From assembly GCF_011316935.1 (NCBI RefSeq), contig NZ_WLYS01000001.1:868001-932000 (forward strand): a DNA stretch of 64,000 nucleotides, given 5' to 3'. Under the pieces are notes generated by a model, which saw nothing but the letters and a program-made list of their open reading frames with translations, ran no database searches and was not told where the DNA came from. This DNA is from Sphingobacterium chungjuense (GTDB lineage Bacteria; Bacteroidota; Bacteroidia; Sphingobacteriales; Sphingobacteriaceae). The position numbers and the translations under genes were made by a program. This document shows, piece after piece, positions 24,613 to 33,902 of this stretch. Each line of letters starts with the position of its first letter. The first letter of the stretch is position 1.

Positions 24613-26004
24613 TTATTTTTTGATCTCAACACGACGGTTTTGAACGCGACCAGCTTCAGTATCGTTAGACGCTACTGGGTTAGACTCGCCTTTACCTTCT
24701 GCAGTGATTTTAGCAGCAGCAACACCAGCGTTAACTAGGTATTGACGAACCGCGTTAGCACGGTCTTTAGAAAGGTTCATGTTGTAAGCTTCGTTACCTT
24801 CAGCAGACGCATAACCATCTAATTTTACAGATCCGTTAGTATCACGTAGTTCTTTCGCTAATCTATCAAGAGTAGAGTAAGATTCAGTTTTCAATACAGA
24901 GCTATCAAATTCGAATTGAATTGGAGCTGCGTAAGAACCTGTAGCTACGTTGTTAACAACTTGTGGCTCTGGGAATTTGATTGGACATCCAGCACCATCT
25001 ACTTGAGTTCCAGCAGGAGTGTTAGGACATTTGTCAAATTTATCAGATACACCGTCACCATCAGAGTCTTTACTCAATTGATCAACAGTACCTTCTAAAG
25101 TAGATACGCGTTGTTTCAAAGCTTCAACTTCGTTTCTCAATGTGTTGTCTTTCAACTCATCGTAAAGAGCAGCAACTGGGTTAGCAAAAGTCAAGTTTTC
25201 TTTGTCACGGGATCCTAGAGTGAACTCTAAACCACCAGTAACTTGAGAGAATTTTCCTTTGTAATCAGCACGAGCTGGTCCATAGAATCTGTTATCATCT
25301 GTGAAGTTCATGGTGTAACCTAAGTTCAAGGCAACCACTTCAGATAATTTGAATTTCGCACCAACACCTACTGGAATAAAACCAGACAATTTGTTTTTGC
25401 GATCTCCTGTAGAAGTTCTGTCTCCGAAGATTTCAGTACCCCAGTTTCCTTCGTTACTGAAAGAAGCTCCAGAAAAATCATTGTTAGCATATTGTACTGG
25501 GTTTGAAGCCAATACTCCCATACCTACTTTGGCAAAGAAGTTAACAGCATTTTCTCTGCGCATGAAATCAATAGTACCCAATTGGAATACCGCGTTCAAA
25601 CTACCAGACCAGTCAACATTAACTTCAGTAGAAGTTGCTCCACCTGGTAACCACTCACGGCTCTCAATTGCAGGGCCAGAAGCATCAGCATTGAAAGTTT
25701 TGATACGACCACGGTTACCTTCCAATTCCAAACCGAATAGGTGAGAGAATTGTTTACGGATAGTCAAACCATAGTACTCACCAACACTGTTTTGGAAGTA
25801 ACCTACCTTTTGACCGAAAGCGTTAGATCCGCCAGTCAAAACGCTAGGTGCAGTGATACCACCGTGAACACCGATAGACCAAGTTCTGTATTGAGATCTT
25901 CCACCGAATACAGTTGGTTGTTGAGCCTGAGCAACTTCAGCAAAACCGAAAGCGGCTACTAAAGAAGCTGCAACAGCTGTTTTTTTAATTGTAGAATAGT
26001 TCAT
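24613..26004 (-). CDS. OmpA-family outer membrane protein with thrombospondin type 3 repeat
   Basis: The 463-residue protein has a signal peptide (cleavage after AEVAQA, about residue 27), an N-terminal beta-barrel of about 240 residues, a coiled-coil-like linker (LRNEVEALKQRVSTLEGTVDQL, about 295-316), a calcium-binding thrombospondin type 3 stretch (DSDGDGVSDKFDKCPNTPAG) and a C-terminal OmpA peptidoglycan-binding domain (FEFDSSVLKTESYSTLDRLA ... NRRVEIKK). It anchors the outer membrane to the cell wall. Its codon use looks biased toward preferred codons, suggesting high expression. It is monocistronic with a long leader and its own terminator. Confidence 0.92.
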   Translation of the reverse strand: MNYSTIKKTAVAASLVAAFGFAEVAQAQQPTVFGGRSQYRTWSIGVHGGITAPSVLTGGSNAFGQKVGYFQNSVGEYYGLTIRKQFSHLFGLELEGNRGRIKTFNADASGPAIESREWLPGGATSTEVNVDWSGSLNAVFQLGTIDFMRRENAVNFFAKVGMGVLASNPVQYANNDFSGASFSNEGNWGTEIFGDRTSTGDRKNKLSGFIPVGVGAKFKLSEVVALNLGYTMNFTDDNRFYGPARADYKGKFSQVTGGLEFTLGSRDKENLTFANPVAALYDELKDNTLRNEVEALKQRVSTLEGTVDQLSKDSDGDGVSDKFDKCPNTPAGTQVDGAGCPIKFPEPQVVNNVATGSYAAPIQFEFDSSVLKTESYSTLDRLAKELRDTNGSVKLDGYASAEGNEAYNMNLSKDRANAVRQYLVNAGVAAAKITAEGKGESNPVASNDTEAGRVQNRRVEIKK

Positions 26005-26078
26005 ACTCTTGTTTTTAAGGTTATTGAATTTTTAATTGTTTCTAATTAATCCCAATTGAACATCTCTCTTACAAGAAC

Positions 26079-26102
26079 GATGCCAAAAATTATTTTAGCA
26101 TC
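26079..26102 (-). promoter_or_regulatory. Inverted repeat in the ompA-like leader/promoter region
   Basis: In the 220-base gap upstream of the ompA-like gene, GATGCCAAAAATTATTTTAGCATC forms a hairpin (GATGC/GCATC plus A/T pairs). It overlaps a near-promoter sequence TAATTTTTG (one base longer than the consensus). It may be an mRNA-stabilising 5' hairpin or an operator. Nothing else is apparent in this gap except A/T-rich sequence. Confidence 0.35.
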
Positions 26103-26224
26103 GGTGAATTTGTAAAATTCTATCCTATGGGTATTGTGCCGTAAAAATACGTTAATACAAACGAGCTTTCCAAATTTTAAAAGAAAAATTTCTTCTAAAT
26201 GGAGCAAATATTTTTTTTGACTGT

Positions 26225-27235
26225 CTAAACAATATAGTGGATGATCGCAAATGTGATTCCACCCAATACGGCACTAACTGGAATAGTTAAGACCCAAGCC
26301 CATAAAAGACTGATCGTAACGCCCCAGCGAACCGCAGAAACGCGTTTTACCACGCCAACACCAATGATCGCACCTGTGATGGTATGTGTGGTAGAAGCAG
26401 GAATACCGAAATGCTCTGTAATACCCAAAGTCAATGCACCAGCACTTTCCGCACTAACGCCTTCTAAAGGTGTTACTTTCGTAATTTTCGTACCCATGGT
26501 CTTTACGATCTTCCATCCGCCACTCATCGTACCAGCAGCAATAGCCACATAACAAGATAATGGCACCCATTCTGGCATCGCCTCAAAGTTTGGAATAACC
26601 TGTTGAGCGATCAGAGCCGTAGCGATAATACCCATGACCTTTTGTGCATCATTACCACCATGTGCAAAGCTCAAGGCGCCAGAAGATATTAATTGAAATA
26701 TCTTGAACCATTTCTCTGCCACGGCGGGACGAGATTTTCTAGCCAAATTGATAATGATCAAAGTAATGATGATGGAAATCGTCATACCGATAACGGGCGC
26801 TAATACAATGAAAGAAATAATCTTCGCAGTAGCACCTAAGTTTACAGCGTCTAAAGGATTAGCTCCTTGAATCAGCGCGTACGCCATACCTGAACCGGCG
26901 AAGCCGCCAATTAATGTGTGCGATGAGCTGGAAGGAATACCATAATACCAAGTAAATAGATTCCAAGAAATGGCGGCTACCAAACCAGCGAAAATCACTT
27001 CAAGTGTAATGTATTCCTCTAATACTGTTTTCGCAATGGTATTGGCTACCTTATGATCTGTAAAGTAAAAATAGGCGGCAAAATTAAATAGCGCTGCCCA
27101 TAGTACCGCTACGAAAGGTGTCAACACTTTCGTGGAAACAATGGTTGCGATGGAGTTCGCCGCATCATGAAATCCGTTGATATAATCAAACGCGATGGCT
27201 AATATGACAACAACGACAAGTAATGTAGTAATCAT
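26225..27235 (-). CDS. Low-affinity inorganic phosphate transporter, PiT family
   Basis: The 336-residue integral membrane protein has the duplicated PiT signature: DYINGFHDAANSIATIVSTKVLTP near the N-terminus and SFAHGGNDAQKVMGIIA plus GIPASTTHTITGAIIGVG in the second half. About ten hydrophobic segments are present. It imports metal-phosphate using the ion gradient. It lies 37 bases after the DUF47 gene on the same strand, the classical DUF47-Pit pair, and probably shares its Pho-box-like promoter. Confidence 0.93.
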   Translation of the reverse strand: MITTLLVVVVILAIAFDYINGFHDAANSIATIVSTKVLTPFVAVLWAALFNFAAYFYFTDHKVANTIAKTVLEEYITLEVIFAGLVAAISWNLFTWYYGIPSSSSHTLIGGFAGSGMAYALIQGANPLDAVNLGATAKIISFIVLAPVIGMTISIIITLIIINLARKSRPAVAEKWFKIFQLISSGALSFAHGGNDAQKVMGIIATALIAQQVIPNFEAMPEWVPLSCYVAIAAGTMSGGWKIVKTMGTKITKVTPLEGVSAESAGALTLGITEHFGIPASTTHTITGAIIGVGVVKRVSAVRWGVTISLLWAWVLTIPVSAVLGGITFAIIHYIV

Positions 27236-27272
27236 GTACTATTTGTTTTCTTTGTAAAGTACGCTGTGCTAA

Positions 27273-27920
27273 TTACGCGTTTTTAACTAATATGCTCTCC
27301 AATACGTTGGATACATCCTCACATTTGTCTGTGGCTGTTTCCATAGAAGACAAGATTTCTTTATGCTTTATAAGGATGATCGCATCTTTTTCGAATTCGA
27401 ATAACTCAGCCACTGCCTTTTCGAAAATGTAATCTGCTTTGTTTTCTACACTATTAATACGTACACAAGAATCGGTGATGTTGCGTACGTTTTTGATGTC
27501 TTTCAGTTCGTAAACTGCCTTGGCCACATGCTCCGTCGCTTCGATCAGCAATTCTGCTAATTCTTTCATCGCCTGCGTAGGATTTTCTACTTTGTACAAA
27601 TCCATGCGGTTAGATGCACCATGGATATAATCTGCCACATCATCCAGTGAGCTCGCTAAAGAGTGAATATCTTCGCGATCAAATGGAGTAATGAAGTTTT
27701 TGCCCAATTCTAAATGGATTTGGTGTGTGATATCATCACCACGATGTTCCAGATCTTCTATTTTTTTCGTTAATGTTTTGCGTAGTTGACTGTCAGTCGT
27801 GTTAACAGATTCATTGAGAACCTTAGCCATTTCGATCAGGTTAGAGCCTGCTTGCTCGAAAAGAGGAAAGAATTTTTTGTCCTTAGGAACGAAAAAATTG
27901 AAGATATTACCTAATGCCAT
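27273..27920 (-). CDS. DUF47 / PhoU-like phosphate transport regulator
   Basis: The 215-residue all-helical protein belongs to the DUF47 (PhoU-like) family (FFVPKDKKFFPLFEQAGSNLIEMA at the start, LEHRGDDITHQIHLELGKNFITPFDREDI near residue 70, SSLDDVADYIHG near residue 95). Such proteins modulate the activity of the adjacent Pit transporter. It is the first gene of the DUF47-pit unit. Upstream are a TAnnTTTG box and two adjacent 11-bp repeats resembling a PhoB/PhoP site. Confidence 0.93.
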   Translation of the reverse strand: MALGNIFNFFVPKDKKFFPLFEQAGSNLIEMAKVLNESVNTTDSQLRKTLTKKIEDLEHRGDDITHQIHLELGKNFITPFDREDIHSLASSLDDVADYIHGASNRMDLYKVENPTQAMKELAELLIEATEHVAKAVYELKDIKNVRNITDSCVRINSVENKADYIFEKAVAELFEFEKDAIILIKHKEILSSMETATDKCEDVSNVLESILVKNA

Positions 27921-27941
27921 ATGATGTGATGTTTAAGCCTA

Positions 27942-27949
27942 CAAAAGTA
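27942..27949 (-). promoter_or_regulatory. -7 promoter element of DUF47-pit (TACTTTTG)
   Basis: TACTTTTG on the minus strand lies 22 bases before the DUF47 start. The repeat pair at 27954-27975 ends about four bases upstream of it, so the activator site takes the place of the -33 region. Confidence 0.6.
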
Positions 27950-27953
27950 TGTA

Positions 27954-27975
27954 GCTAATGTTAAGTTAATGTTAA
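27954..27975 (-). promoter_or_regulatory. Pho-box-like direct repeat upstream of DUF47-pit
   Basis: On the minus strand two adjacent 11-mers, TTAACATTAAC and TTAACATTAGC, form a tandem direct repeat with the 11-bp period used by OmpR/PhoB-type regulators. The half-site TTAACA at five-base spacing matches the PhoP box known from Bacillus subtilis. It lies directly before the -7 box, as expected for an activator site. The histidine kinase gene ends just upstream. Binding is inferred, not shown. Confidence 0.6.
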
Positions 27976-27987
27976 GTTTACTTGTTT

Positions 27988-29028
27988 TTATCCGTTGGTC
28001 AATTTAGCCTTTTGCAGTGTAAATGAAAAGGTTGTCCCAATTCCTTCGGTACTGCGTACGTGTACACTTTGCTGATGTGCCTCTACAATGTGTTTTACAA
28101 TGGATAGGCCTAATCCAGAACCACCGATATCACGCGACCTACTCTTGTCTGTACGGTAAAAGCGCTCAAACACGCGGGAGAGATTTTTTTCTTCAATACC
28201 TTGGCCATTGTCGGTCACTTCTACTAATATTTGTTCAAAAAGTGGACTTGTCTTAATAGTTGTCTTTCCGCCGCGGTTTCCGTATTTGATGGAGTTTTCT
28301 ACCAAGTTGATTAAAACTTGCTGGATTTTCTTCTTGTCGGCCTTTACAAAGATCTGCTGTGTGGATTTGTTGGCCATCTTTAGAGTTATGTCGCTGCTTT
28401 TTGACTTATCTTCCAAATATTCGATGGTGTCGTTGATGAGGTCATTAATATCGAAGCGTTCAATATTGAGTACTACGGCTCCAGACTCTAATTTGGCAAT
28501 TTCATCCAGATCATTAATGAGATAACTTAGTCGATCAATATTACGGGATGCCTTTGCTAGGAAACTCAAAGCCATGTCGGGATCTTCTTCCATCATGCCA
28601 TCCTGCAAGGTTTCGATATATCCTTGCACTGCAAAAAGGGGCGTTTTAAATTCGTGTAAAGTGTTAGAGAGAAATTCTTTTCTAAATTTCGCTTGCTCTT
28701 TTAATCGGCCGATTTCCGACATTTTTTGGTTGGCCCAAGCCGAAACTTCTTGCTCGGCTTCGGCAATGGGATTTTCTGGGCGGTACGGACCTAAGGCTTC
28801 CTTCAGATCTTTACCCAGCTTGAGGTTGGTAATCAGTTTGTACAGATTGTGGATTCGATCATTAATCGATTTCTCCAGTACTGCGCTGATAATCAGGTAG
28901 CTTGCTGCAAATACGACAGCGGCTATGGTTGCGGGGCGCTTCCATTCTGGCATGAAATACAACAAGATACCCAAAATAACACCTGCAAAAGAGAGTGAGA
29001 CAAAGAAGGATATCTGTCTAAAGGTCAT
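27988..29028 (-). CDS. Sensor histidine kinase (PhoR-like)
   Basis: The 346-residue protein has two N-terminal membrane helices (about 5-26 and 33-52) with almost no periplasmic loop, then a HisKA domain with the phospho-acceptor H125 in NTLHEFKTPLF, and an HATPase domain with the N box VNLVENSIKYG, G1 DNGQGI and G2 GGSGLGLSIV. The HEFKTP form is typical of Bacteroidota PhoR-like kinases. The gene sits directly upstream of DUF47-pit, whose promoter carries a Pho-box-like repeat, which suggests a phosphate-starvation role. No response regulator is encoded next to it. Confidence 0.9.
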   Translation of the reverse strand: MTFRQISFFVSLSFAGVILGILLYFMPEWKRPATIAAVVFAASYLIISAVLEKSINDRIHNLYKLITNLKLGKDLKEALGPYRPENPIAEAEQEVSAWANQKMSEIGRLKEQAKFRKEFLSNTLHEFKTPLFAVQGYIETLQDGMMEEDPDMALSFLAKASRNIDRLSYLINDLDEIAKLESGAVVLNIERFDINDLINDTIEYLEDKSKSSDITLKMANKSTQQIFVKADKKKIQQVLINLVENSIKYGNRGGKTTIKTSPLFEQILVEVTDNGQGIEEKNLSRVFERFYRTDKSRSRDIGGSGLGLSIVKHIVEAHQQSVHVRSTEGIGTTFSFTLQKAKLTNG

Positions 29029-29037
29029 ACGGATTTT

Positions 29038-29061
29038 TTGAGTTTATAAAACTCAAATATA
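29038..29061 (-). promoter_or_regulatory. Histidine kinase promoter (TATATTTG) with overlapping inverted repeat
   Basis: TATATTTG (29054-29061, minus strand) is a -7 element 26 bases before the kinase start. It overlaps a short inverted repeat TTGAGTTT-N3-AAACTCAA (29038-29056) that could be a repressor site or a 5' hairpin. Confidence 0.5.
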
Positions 29062-29083
29062 CAAATGCTTTATTAAGGAATTG

Positions 29084-29737
29084 TTAAAGGCGGGCTAAAG
29101 TCGTTTTGCCGCCAACGACCTTATCGCCAATTTTGACATCAACCTGCGTGCCAATAGGCAAGAAAAGATCTACCCGGGATCCAAATTTGATGAAACCAAA
29201 CTCGGCTCCTTGCTCTACTTGATCGCCTTCGTTCACATACCAAACAATTCTGCGCGCTAGCGCTCCAGCAATTTGTCTGAACAATACTTCTACACCATTC
29301 TCTTGCTTTACAACGATGGTCGTACGCTCGTTATCCGAAGAGGATTTCGGATGCCACGCGACCAAAAATTTGCCGGGATGGTATTTGAAAAAAGACACCA
29401 ATCCAGAGATAGGGCTTCTGTTGATATGTACGTTTACTGGCGACATAAAGATAGAAACCTGCAAACGTCTGTCTTTAAAATATTCGTTTTCCTCGGTTTC
29501 CTCAATAACCACCACCTTGCCATCTGCCGGACACAGGATGGTATTAGCTTCCTGTGTAATCTTGCGAGTCGGACTACGAAAGAATTGTAGAATAGTAAGG
29601 GTTAGAAATGCAGATAATAGGTAGAAGAACCATTTAACATACGTATTAGCATCGTAATAGTTGGCTACGGCATTCACAATAAAACAAAAGAGAATGACTA
29701 AAGCTAAACTGGTGTATCCTTCTTTATGAAATTTCAT
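29084..29737 (-). CDS. psd: Phosphatidylserine decarboxylase
   Basis: Psd makes phosphatidylethanolamine from phosphatidylserine. The 217-residue proenzyme is the short form: two N-terminal membrane helices (about 11-27 and 35-51), then ILCPADGKVVVIEE, the substrate region NVHINRSPISGLV with the catalytic histidine, and the self-cleavage site FGSR at about residue 182, where the serine becomes the pyruvoyl cofactor. This short form is the usual one in Bacteroidota. A TAnnTTTG box lies 23 bases upstream. Confidence 0.93.
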   Translation of the reverse strand: MKFHKEGYTSLALVILFCFIVNAVANYYDANTYVKWFFYLLSAFLTLTILQFFRSPTRKITQEANTILCPADGKVVVIEETEENEYFKDRRLQVSIFMSPVNVHINRSPISGLVSFFKYHPGKFLVAWHPKSSSDNERTTIVVKQENGVEVLFRQIAGALARRIVWYVNEGDQVEQGAEFGFIKFGSRVDLFLPIGTQVDVKIGDKVVGGKTTLARL

Positions 29738-29759
29738 GTCGATATCTGATTAATACCCG

Positions 29760-29767
29760 CAAAAGTA
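29760..29767 (-). promoter_or_regulatory. -7 promoter element of psd (TACTTTTG)
   Basis: TACTTTTG on the minus strand matches TAnnTTTG and lies 23 bases before the psd ATG. No clear -33 motif is visible. Confidence 0.5.
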
Positions 29768-29778
29768 ATCTTTTTGTC

Positions 29779-30909
29779 TTATTTATTGTGCTCCAATTTT
29801 CGTTCAATACGATTCGTCTGAAATTGTAGGCTACTATCTGCTGCTGTAGACATGGTGCCGTACACGGTGATCGTATCATCTATATACTCTCCAAGTTTAA
29901 AGGAAGGCACATAATATGGGATGGATTCGATTACTTTTCTAAAGCTGTCATTAATTTCGTCGGGTAGTGGTTTCACAATCTTGATACCACGTGGAGTGCC
30001 ATCTTTACGCAAACGAACCTCAAAGGCGAAATCTGTAGTTGTCGGGTTTTCCAATTGCACTAATTGGAAAGAATTGCGTAGATATTCCGCAAGGTAGACG
30101 GTAAATCCGGTAAAGTCATCGTACGTGCATTGCTTGAACAGCAAAGTTTCTGCCCGATAGAAATTATCGTAAGGCAAAATTCCATACGTCGGCGTCGTAT
30201 ACTCCGCATCTTTAAAGGCATCATAGCCACGTATCAATACACCATCACGATAATATTCCTCAGCCGCAAATTCTTTTTGTTTTGCTTCTGGATTTTCAAA
30301 GTGTATCGTCCATGCCCCATTTGGCAAGCCATCTTTGATGCGGCCGCTCATCGAATAAAAACCAAATCCATATTCGGAAAATCCGTCTATTGGATTGAGG
30401 AATTCATACCGCCCATCACCTAACTTCACGCCCAACTTTCCTCGACGATCCCATTGCGATACGATGCGTGTGGTGGAATCAGAAAATGAGACGCTGAGAT
30501 ACGGTTTTCCGTCGGGATAAAAATAGTTCCAAAAACCTTCTGGCTGGTTGTCTTTGAATGTTACTTCCCATTTTATCTGCCGATTAGGATGATACGCGAT
30601 AAAAGATCCATTTTTTGCGCCTTGCGTGTATGAACCTGTCAATAAAAGCGTTCCATCTACCGTATAATCAGCAAATTTTCCATCAAATTTATTCGTCGAG
30701 CGATCGAACCCTGCGTGTCTTTCAATCGATTTAAATTCACAGTTTTTATCGACCAAAAAGTAGTTTTGGTCATAAAAGAAATGAACTTCATCGGCATTGA
30801 TCCGTTCGAAAAAGACATTGTTGATCGAATCCTGTGCTGTCGCTGTAGACAACATCAACAAGAACGATAAGCAGTATAAAAATAAGGTAAGTGTGTTCTT
30901 CTTTTTCAT
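29779..30909 (-). CDS. Secreted MORN-repeat-variant protein
   Basis: The 376-residue protein has a signal peptide (hydrophobic core at about residues 6-23, cleaved near TATAQ). Several toxin-like MORN-variant repeats follow (DYTVDGTLLLTGSYTQGAKNG, AYHPNRQIKWEVTFKDNQPEG, WNYFYPDGKPYLSV). The C-terminal 130 residues include a TonB-C-like segment (FEVRLRKDGTPRGIKIVKPL). In Bacteroidota such proteins are periplasmic or outer-membrane associated; the role is unknown. The start at 30909 is used because the upstream ATG at 30960 lies inside polA. It follows polA by 16 bases and may be co-transcribed. Confidence 0.8.
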   Translation of the reverse strand: MKKKNTLTLFLYCLSFLLMLSTATAQDSINNVFFERINADEVHFFYDQNYFLVDKNCEFKSIERHAGFDRSTNKFDGKFADYTVDGTLLLTGSYTQGAKNGSFIAYHPNRQIKWEVTFKDNQPEGFWNYFYPDGKPYLSVSFSDSTTRIVSQWDRRGKLGVKLGDGRYEFLNPIDGFSEYGFGFYSMSGRIKDGLPNGAWTIHFENPEAKQKEFAAEEYYRDGVLIRGYDAFKDAEYTTPTYGILPYDNFYRAETLLFKQCTYDDFTGFTVYLAEYLRNSFQLVQLENPTTTDFAFEVRLRKDGTPRGIKIVKPLPDEINDSFRKVIESIPYYVPSFKLGEYIDDTITVYGTMSTAADSSLQFQTNRIERKLEHNK

Positions 30910-30925
30910 GTTTAAAATTGAAATG

Positions 30926-33745
30926 CTAATGTGCTTCCAACCAGTTGCTTCCTTCGCCAATCTCGACTTCCAAAGGAACCTCCATATTTATAGCAGTCTT
31001 CATGCGATGGCTGATGATGTCTTTAAATGCGTCTACTTCTGACTTCGGCACATCAAACACCAACTCATCATGCACCTGCATGATCATCTTTCCTTTTAAG
31101 CCTTTTTCCATAATATCCTGATGGATGTGGATCATCGCTACTTTAATCATATCGGCGGCAGAGCCCTGAATAGGCGCATTGATGGCGTTGCGTTCCGCGA
31201 AACCACGCACGGTCATATTAGCCGAATTGATATCTCGTAAATAACGTCTGCGTTTCAGAATTGTTTCTACGTAACCTTTTTCCTTCGCTGTTTCTATGGT
31301 CTGAGACATGTAGTTGCGAATGCCGCTGTATTGCGCAAAATATTGATCAATGATCTCAGCCGCTTCTTTTCTGGAAATCTTCAAGTTTTGCGAAAGGCCA
31401 AAGGCGGATTGGCCATAAATTATTCCAAAATTCACCGCTTTTGCATTACGACGTTGGTCAGAAGTCACCTCATCTAGTGCGATACCATAAACGCGTGCTG
31501 CTGTGGCTCGGTGAATATCTTGGTTTTTCTGAAAAGCTTCCATCATGTTTTTATCCTTACTTAGCTCAGCCATTAGGCGCAGCTCGATCTGTGAATAATC
31601 GGCCGATAAAATCACATGATCCGCATCTCGCGGAATGAAAGCCTTGCGCACTTCGCGGCCGCGCTCGGTACGAATAGGAATATTTTGCAAGTTGGGATTT
31701 GTGGAACTCAAGCGTCCTGTAGCCGCTACTGCTTGGTTGTAAGAAGTATGAATCAGGCCAGTTTCCCCATTGATCAATGTCGGCAAAGCATCTACATAGG
31801 TAGATTTTAGCTTTTGCATCTGTCGAAAGTCCAAGATATCTTGTACAATATCCGATTTGTCGGCCAAGGCTAGCAATACATCTTCACCCGTTTTATATTG
31901 GCCGGTCTTTGTTTTCTTGGCTTTTGGATCCAGTTGCAATTTGTCGAACAGTACTTCTCCGAGCTGTTTTGGGGAAGCAATGTTGAACGTTACACCTGCT
32001 TTTTCGTAGATGGAAGCTTCCAATTTGGCTACATCCTTTTCTAAGCCTTTCGAAATGGTTTTTAAAGTGTCGACATCGATCTTCACGCCATTTTGCTCAA
32101 TGGAGGATAGCACATACACCAACGGAAATTCTACTTCATGCGCTAGTTTCTCTGTGGCACTATCTTGTAATAGGGGTTCAAAAATGGCCTTGAGTTGCAG
32201 TGTGATATCAGCATCCTCACTGGCGTATTCTTTTATTTTCTCGATCTCTACATCGCGCATGGATCCTTGCTTCTTGCCTTTCGCACCAATGAGTTCGGTG
32301 ATAGATACTGGCGTGTAGCTCAAATACGTTTCGGCAAGCACATCCATGCCGTGGCGTGTATCTGGATCGATGAGATAATGTGCCAACATCGTATCAAACA
32401 ATTCTCCGCGAAGTTGTACACCGTATCGTGAAAGCACCAAAATATCATATTTAATGTTTTGGCCGATCTTTCCAATCGTTGGATCTTCTAGTAAAGTTTT
32501 AAATGGTGCAATGATCTTTAGTGCCTCTTCGCGATCAGCCGGTGTAGGCACATAATAGGCAATGCCTTTTTCTAGTGCGAATGACATCCCCACGATCTCC
32601 GCAGAAAGCGCATCGAGACCAGTCGTCTCTGTGTCAAAAGCAAATTCCTTGCTTTTGACCAACAGCTGGACTAATTCTGCCTGTTTTTCCGGAGTATCCG
32701 CCAAATGATACGTGTGCGCTATGGTATTAATGCTATGCTCGGCTACAGTCGGTTCGGATCCTGCTGCTGGCATATCTGGAAAACCAGATTTGTCTGCGCT
32801 AAAGAGATCCATCTGCCCATTAGATTTTTTGCTATCGGCATCGGTAATGGTGAAATCTTCCCCAAATACGCGCTTTCCTAACGTTCTAAATTCAAGCTCG
32901 GTAAAGAGTGGTTCCAACAATTCCTTGTTCGGAGCCGTGTATAGTAATGCTGCTTCATCTAATTCCGTTGGCACATCCAGTAAAATGGTTGCCAATTTTT
33001 TAGAGACCAAACCTTGCTCTGCGAAATTTTCGACATTCTCTTTCTGTTTCCCTTTGAGCTTATCGGTGTTTGCAATTAGACCTTCAATGCTGCCATACTC
33101 CTGAATCAATTTTTTGGCAGTTTTTTCGCCAATTCCTGGTATTCCCGGAATATTATCCACCGCATCACCCCATAGACCCAAAATGTCGATTACCTGCAAA
33201 GGATCGGTGATTTCCCATTTCTCCAGAATCTCAGGTACACCGAGCACCTCGGCGCCATTGCCCATGCGAGCAGGTTTATAGATAAAAATATTATCAGAGA
33301 CCAGTTGACCAAAATCCTTATCTGGCGTCATGCAGTACACCGTAAATCCGCTTTGCTCTGCACGCTTAGCCAGTGTACCGATGATATCATCGGCTTCGTA
33401 GCCATCTTTGGTAATGATAGGAATATCAAAACCTTCAATCAGGCGAAAAATATAGGGAATGGAAGCTGCTAAATCTTCGGGCATCTTCTCTCGCTGTGCT
33501 TTGTATGCTTCAAAATCCAAATGGCGCTGCGTTGGCGCATCCGTATCAAACACGACAGCAATATGCGAAGGTTGTTGATTCTTCAATACTTCCAATAACG
33601 TATTGGTAAACCCCATGATCGCCCCTGTGTTCAAACCGTACGAAGTAAGGCGTGGCACTTTATTTAACGCAAAATAAGCACGGTATATTAAGGCCATGCC
33701 ATCCAGAAGAAACAGTTTTTTATCGCTATTATTTGAGGAGCTCAT
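30926..33745 (-). CDS. polA: DNA polymerase I
   Basis: PolA fills gaps in repair and Okazaki-fragment processing. The 939 residues contain the 5' nuclease (LFLLDGMALIYRAYFALNK at the N-terminus, WGDAVDNIPGIPGIGEKTAKKL near residue 190), an apparently active 3'-5' exonuclease (FAFDTETTGLD, NIKYDILVL, YASEDADITLQ) and the polymerase domain (RLSSTNPNLQNIPIRT, LSADYSQIELRLMAEL, RRNAKAVNFGIIYGQ, QVHDELVFDVP). I use the ATG at 33745 (MSSSNNSDKKLF). The frame is open a further 71 codons upstream, but that extension crosses the promoter and is not family-like. Confidence 0.97.
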   Translation of the reverse strand: MSSSNNSDKKLFLLDGMALIYRAYFALNKVPRLTSYGLNTGAIMGFTNTLLEVLKNQQPSHIAVVFDTDAPTQRHLDFEAYKAQREKMPEDLAASIPYIFRLIEGFDIPIITKDGYEADDIIGTLAKRAEQSGFTVYCMTPDKDFGQLVSDNIFIYKPARMGNGAEVLGVPEILEKWEITDPLQVIDILGLWGDAVDNIPGIPGIGEKTAKKLIQEYGSIEGLIANTDKLKGKQKENVENFAEQGLVSKKLATILLDVPTELDEAALLYTAPNKELLEPLFTELEFRTLGKRVFGEDFTITDADSKKSNGQMDLFSADKSGFPDMPAAGSEPTVAEHSINTIAHTYHLADTPEKQAELVQLLVKSKEFAFDTETTGLDALSAEIVGMSFALEKGIAYYVPTPADREEALKIIAPFKTLLEDPTIGKIGQNIKYDILVLSRYGVQLRGELFDTMLAHYLIDPDTRHGMDVLAETYLSYTPVSITELIGAKGKKQGSMRDVEIEKIKEYASEDADITLQLKAIFEPLLQDSATEKLAHEVEFPLVYVLSSIEQNGVKIDVDTLKTISKGLEKDVAKLEASIYEKAGVTFNIASPKQLGEVLFDKLQLDPKAKKTKTGQYKTGEDVLLALADKSDIVQDILDFRQMQKLKSTYVDALPTLINGETGLIHTSYNQAVAATGRLSSTNPNLQNIPIRTERGREVRKAFIPRDADHVILSADYSQIELRLMAELSKDKNMMEAFQKNQDIHRATAARVYGIALDEVTSDQRRNAKAVNFGIIYGQSAFGLSQNLKISRKEAAEIIDQYFAQYSGIRNYMSQTIETAKEKGYVETILKRRRYLRDINSANMTVRGFAERNAINAPIQGSAADMIKVAMIHIHQDIMEKGLKGKMIMQVHDELVFDVPKSEVDAFKDIISHRMKTAINMEVPLEVEIGEGSNWLEAH

Positions 33746-33774
33746 ACTAGATTTTTTAAAAATTCGAAGCGTAG

Positions 33775-33782
33775 CAAATATA
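33775..33782 (-). promoter_or_regulatory. -7 promoter element of polA (TATATTTG)
   Basis: TATATTTG on the minus strand is 30 bases before the chosen polA ATG. It supports that start over the longer open frame. Confidence 0.55.
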
Positions 33783-33902
33783 CTTTTTATTTTATTAGAA
33801 GTATGGCTAGAGGAGGATAATTGGCCTATTCGAATTGCTACATATCCGTCGTGTAGTATCGGATATTTGCCGCTAAGAGCATCTTTCTTACATCGCTTTT
33901 CG

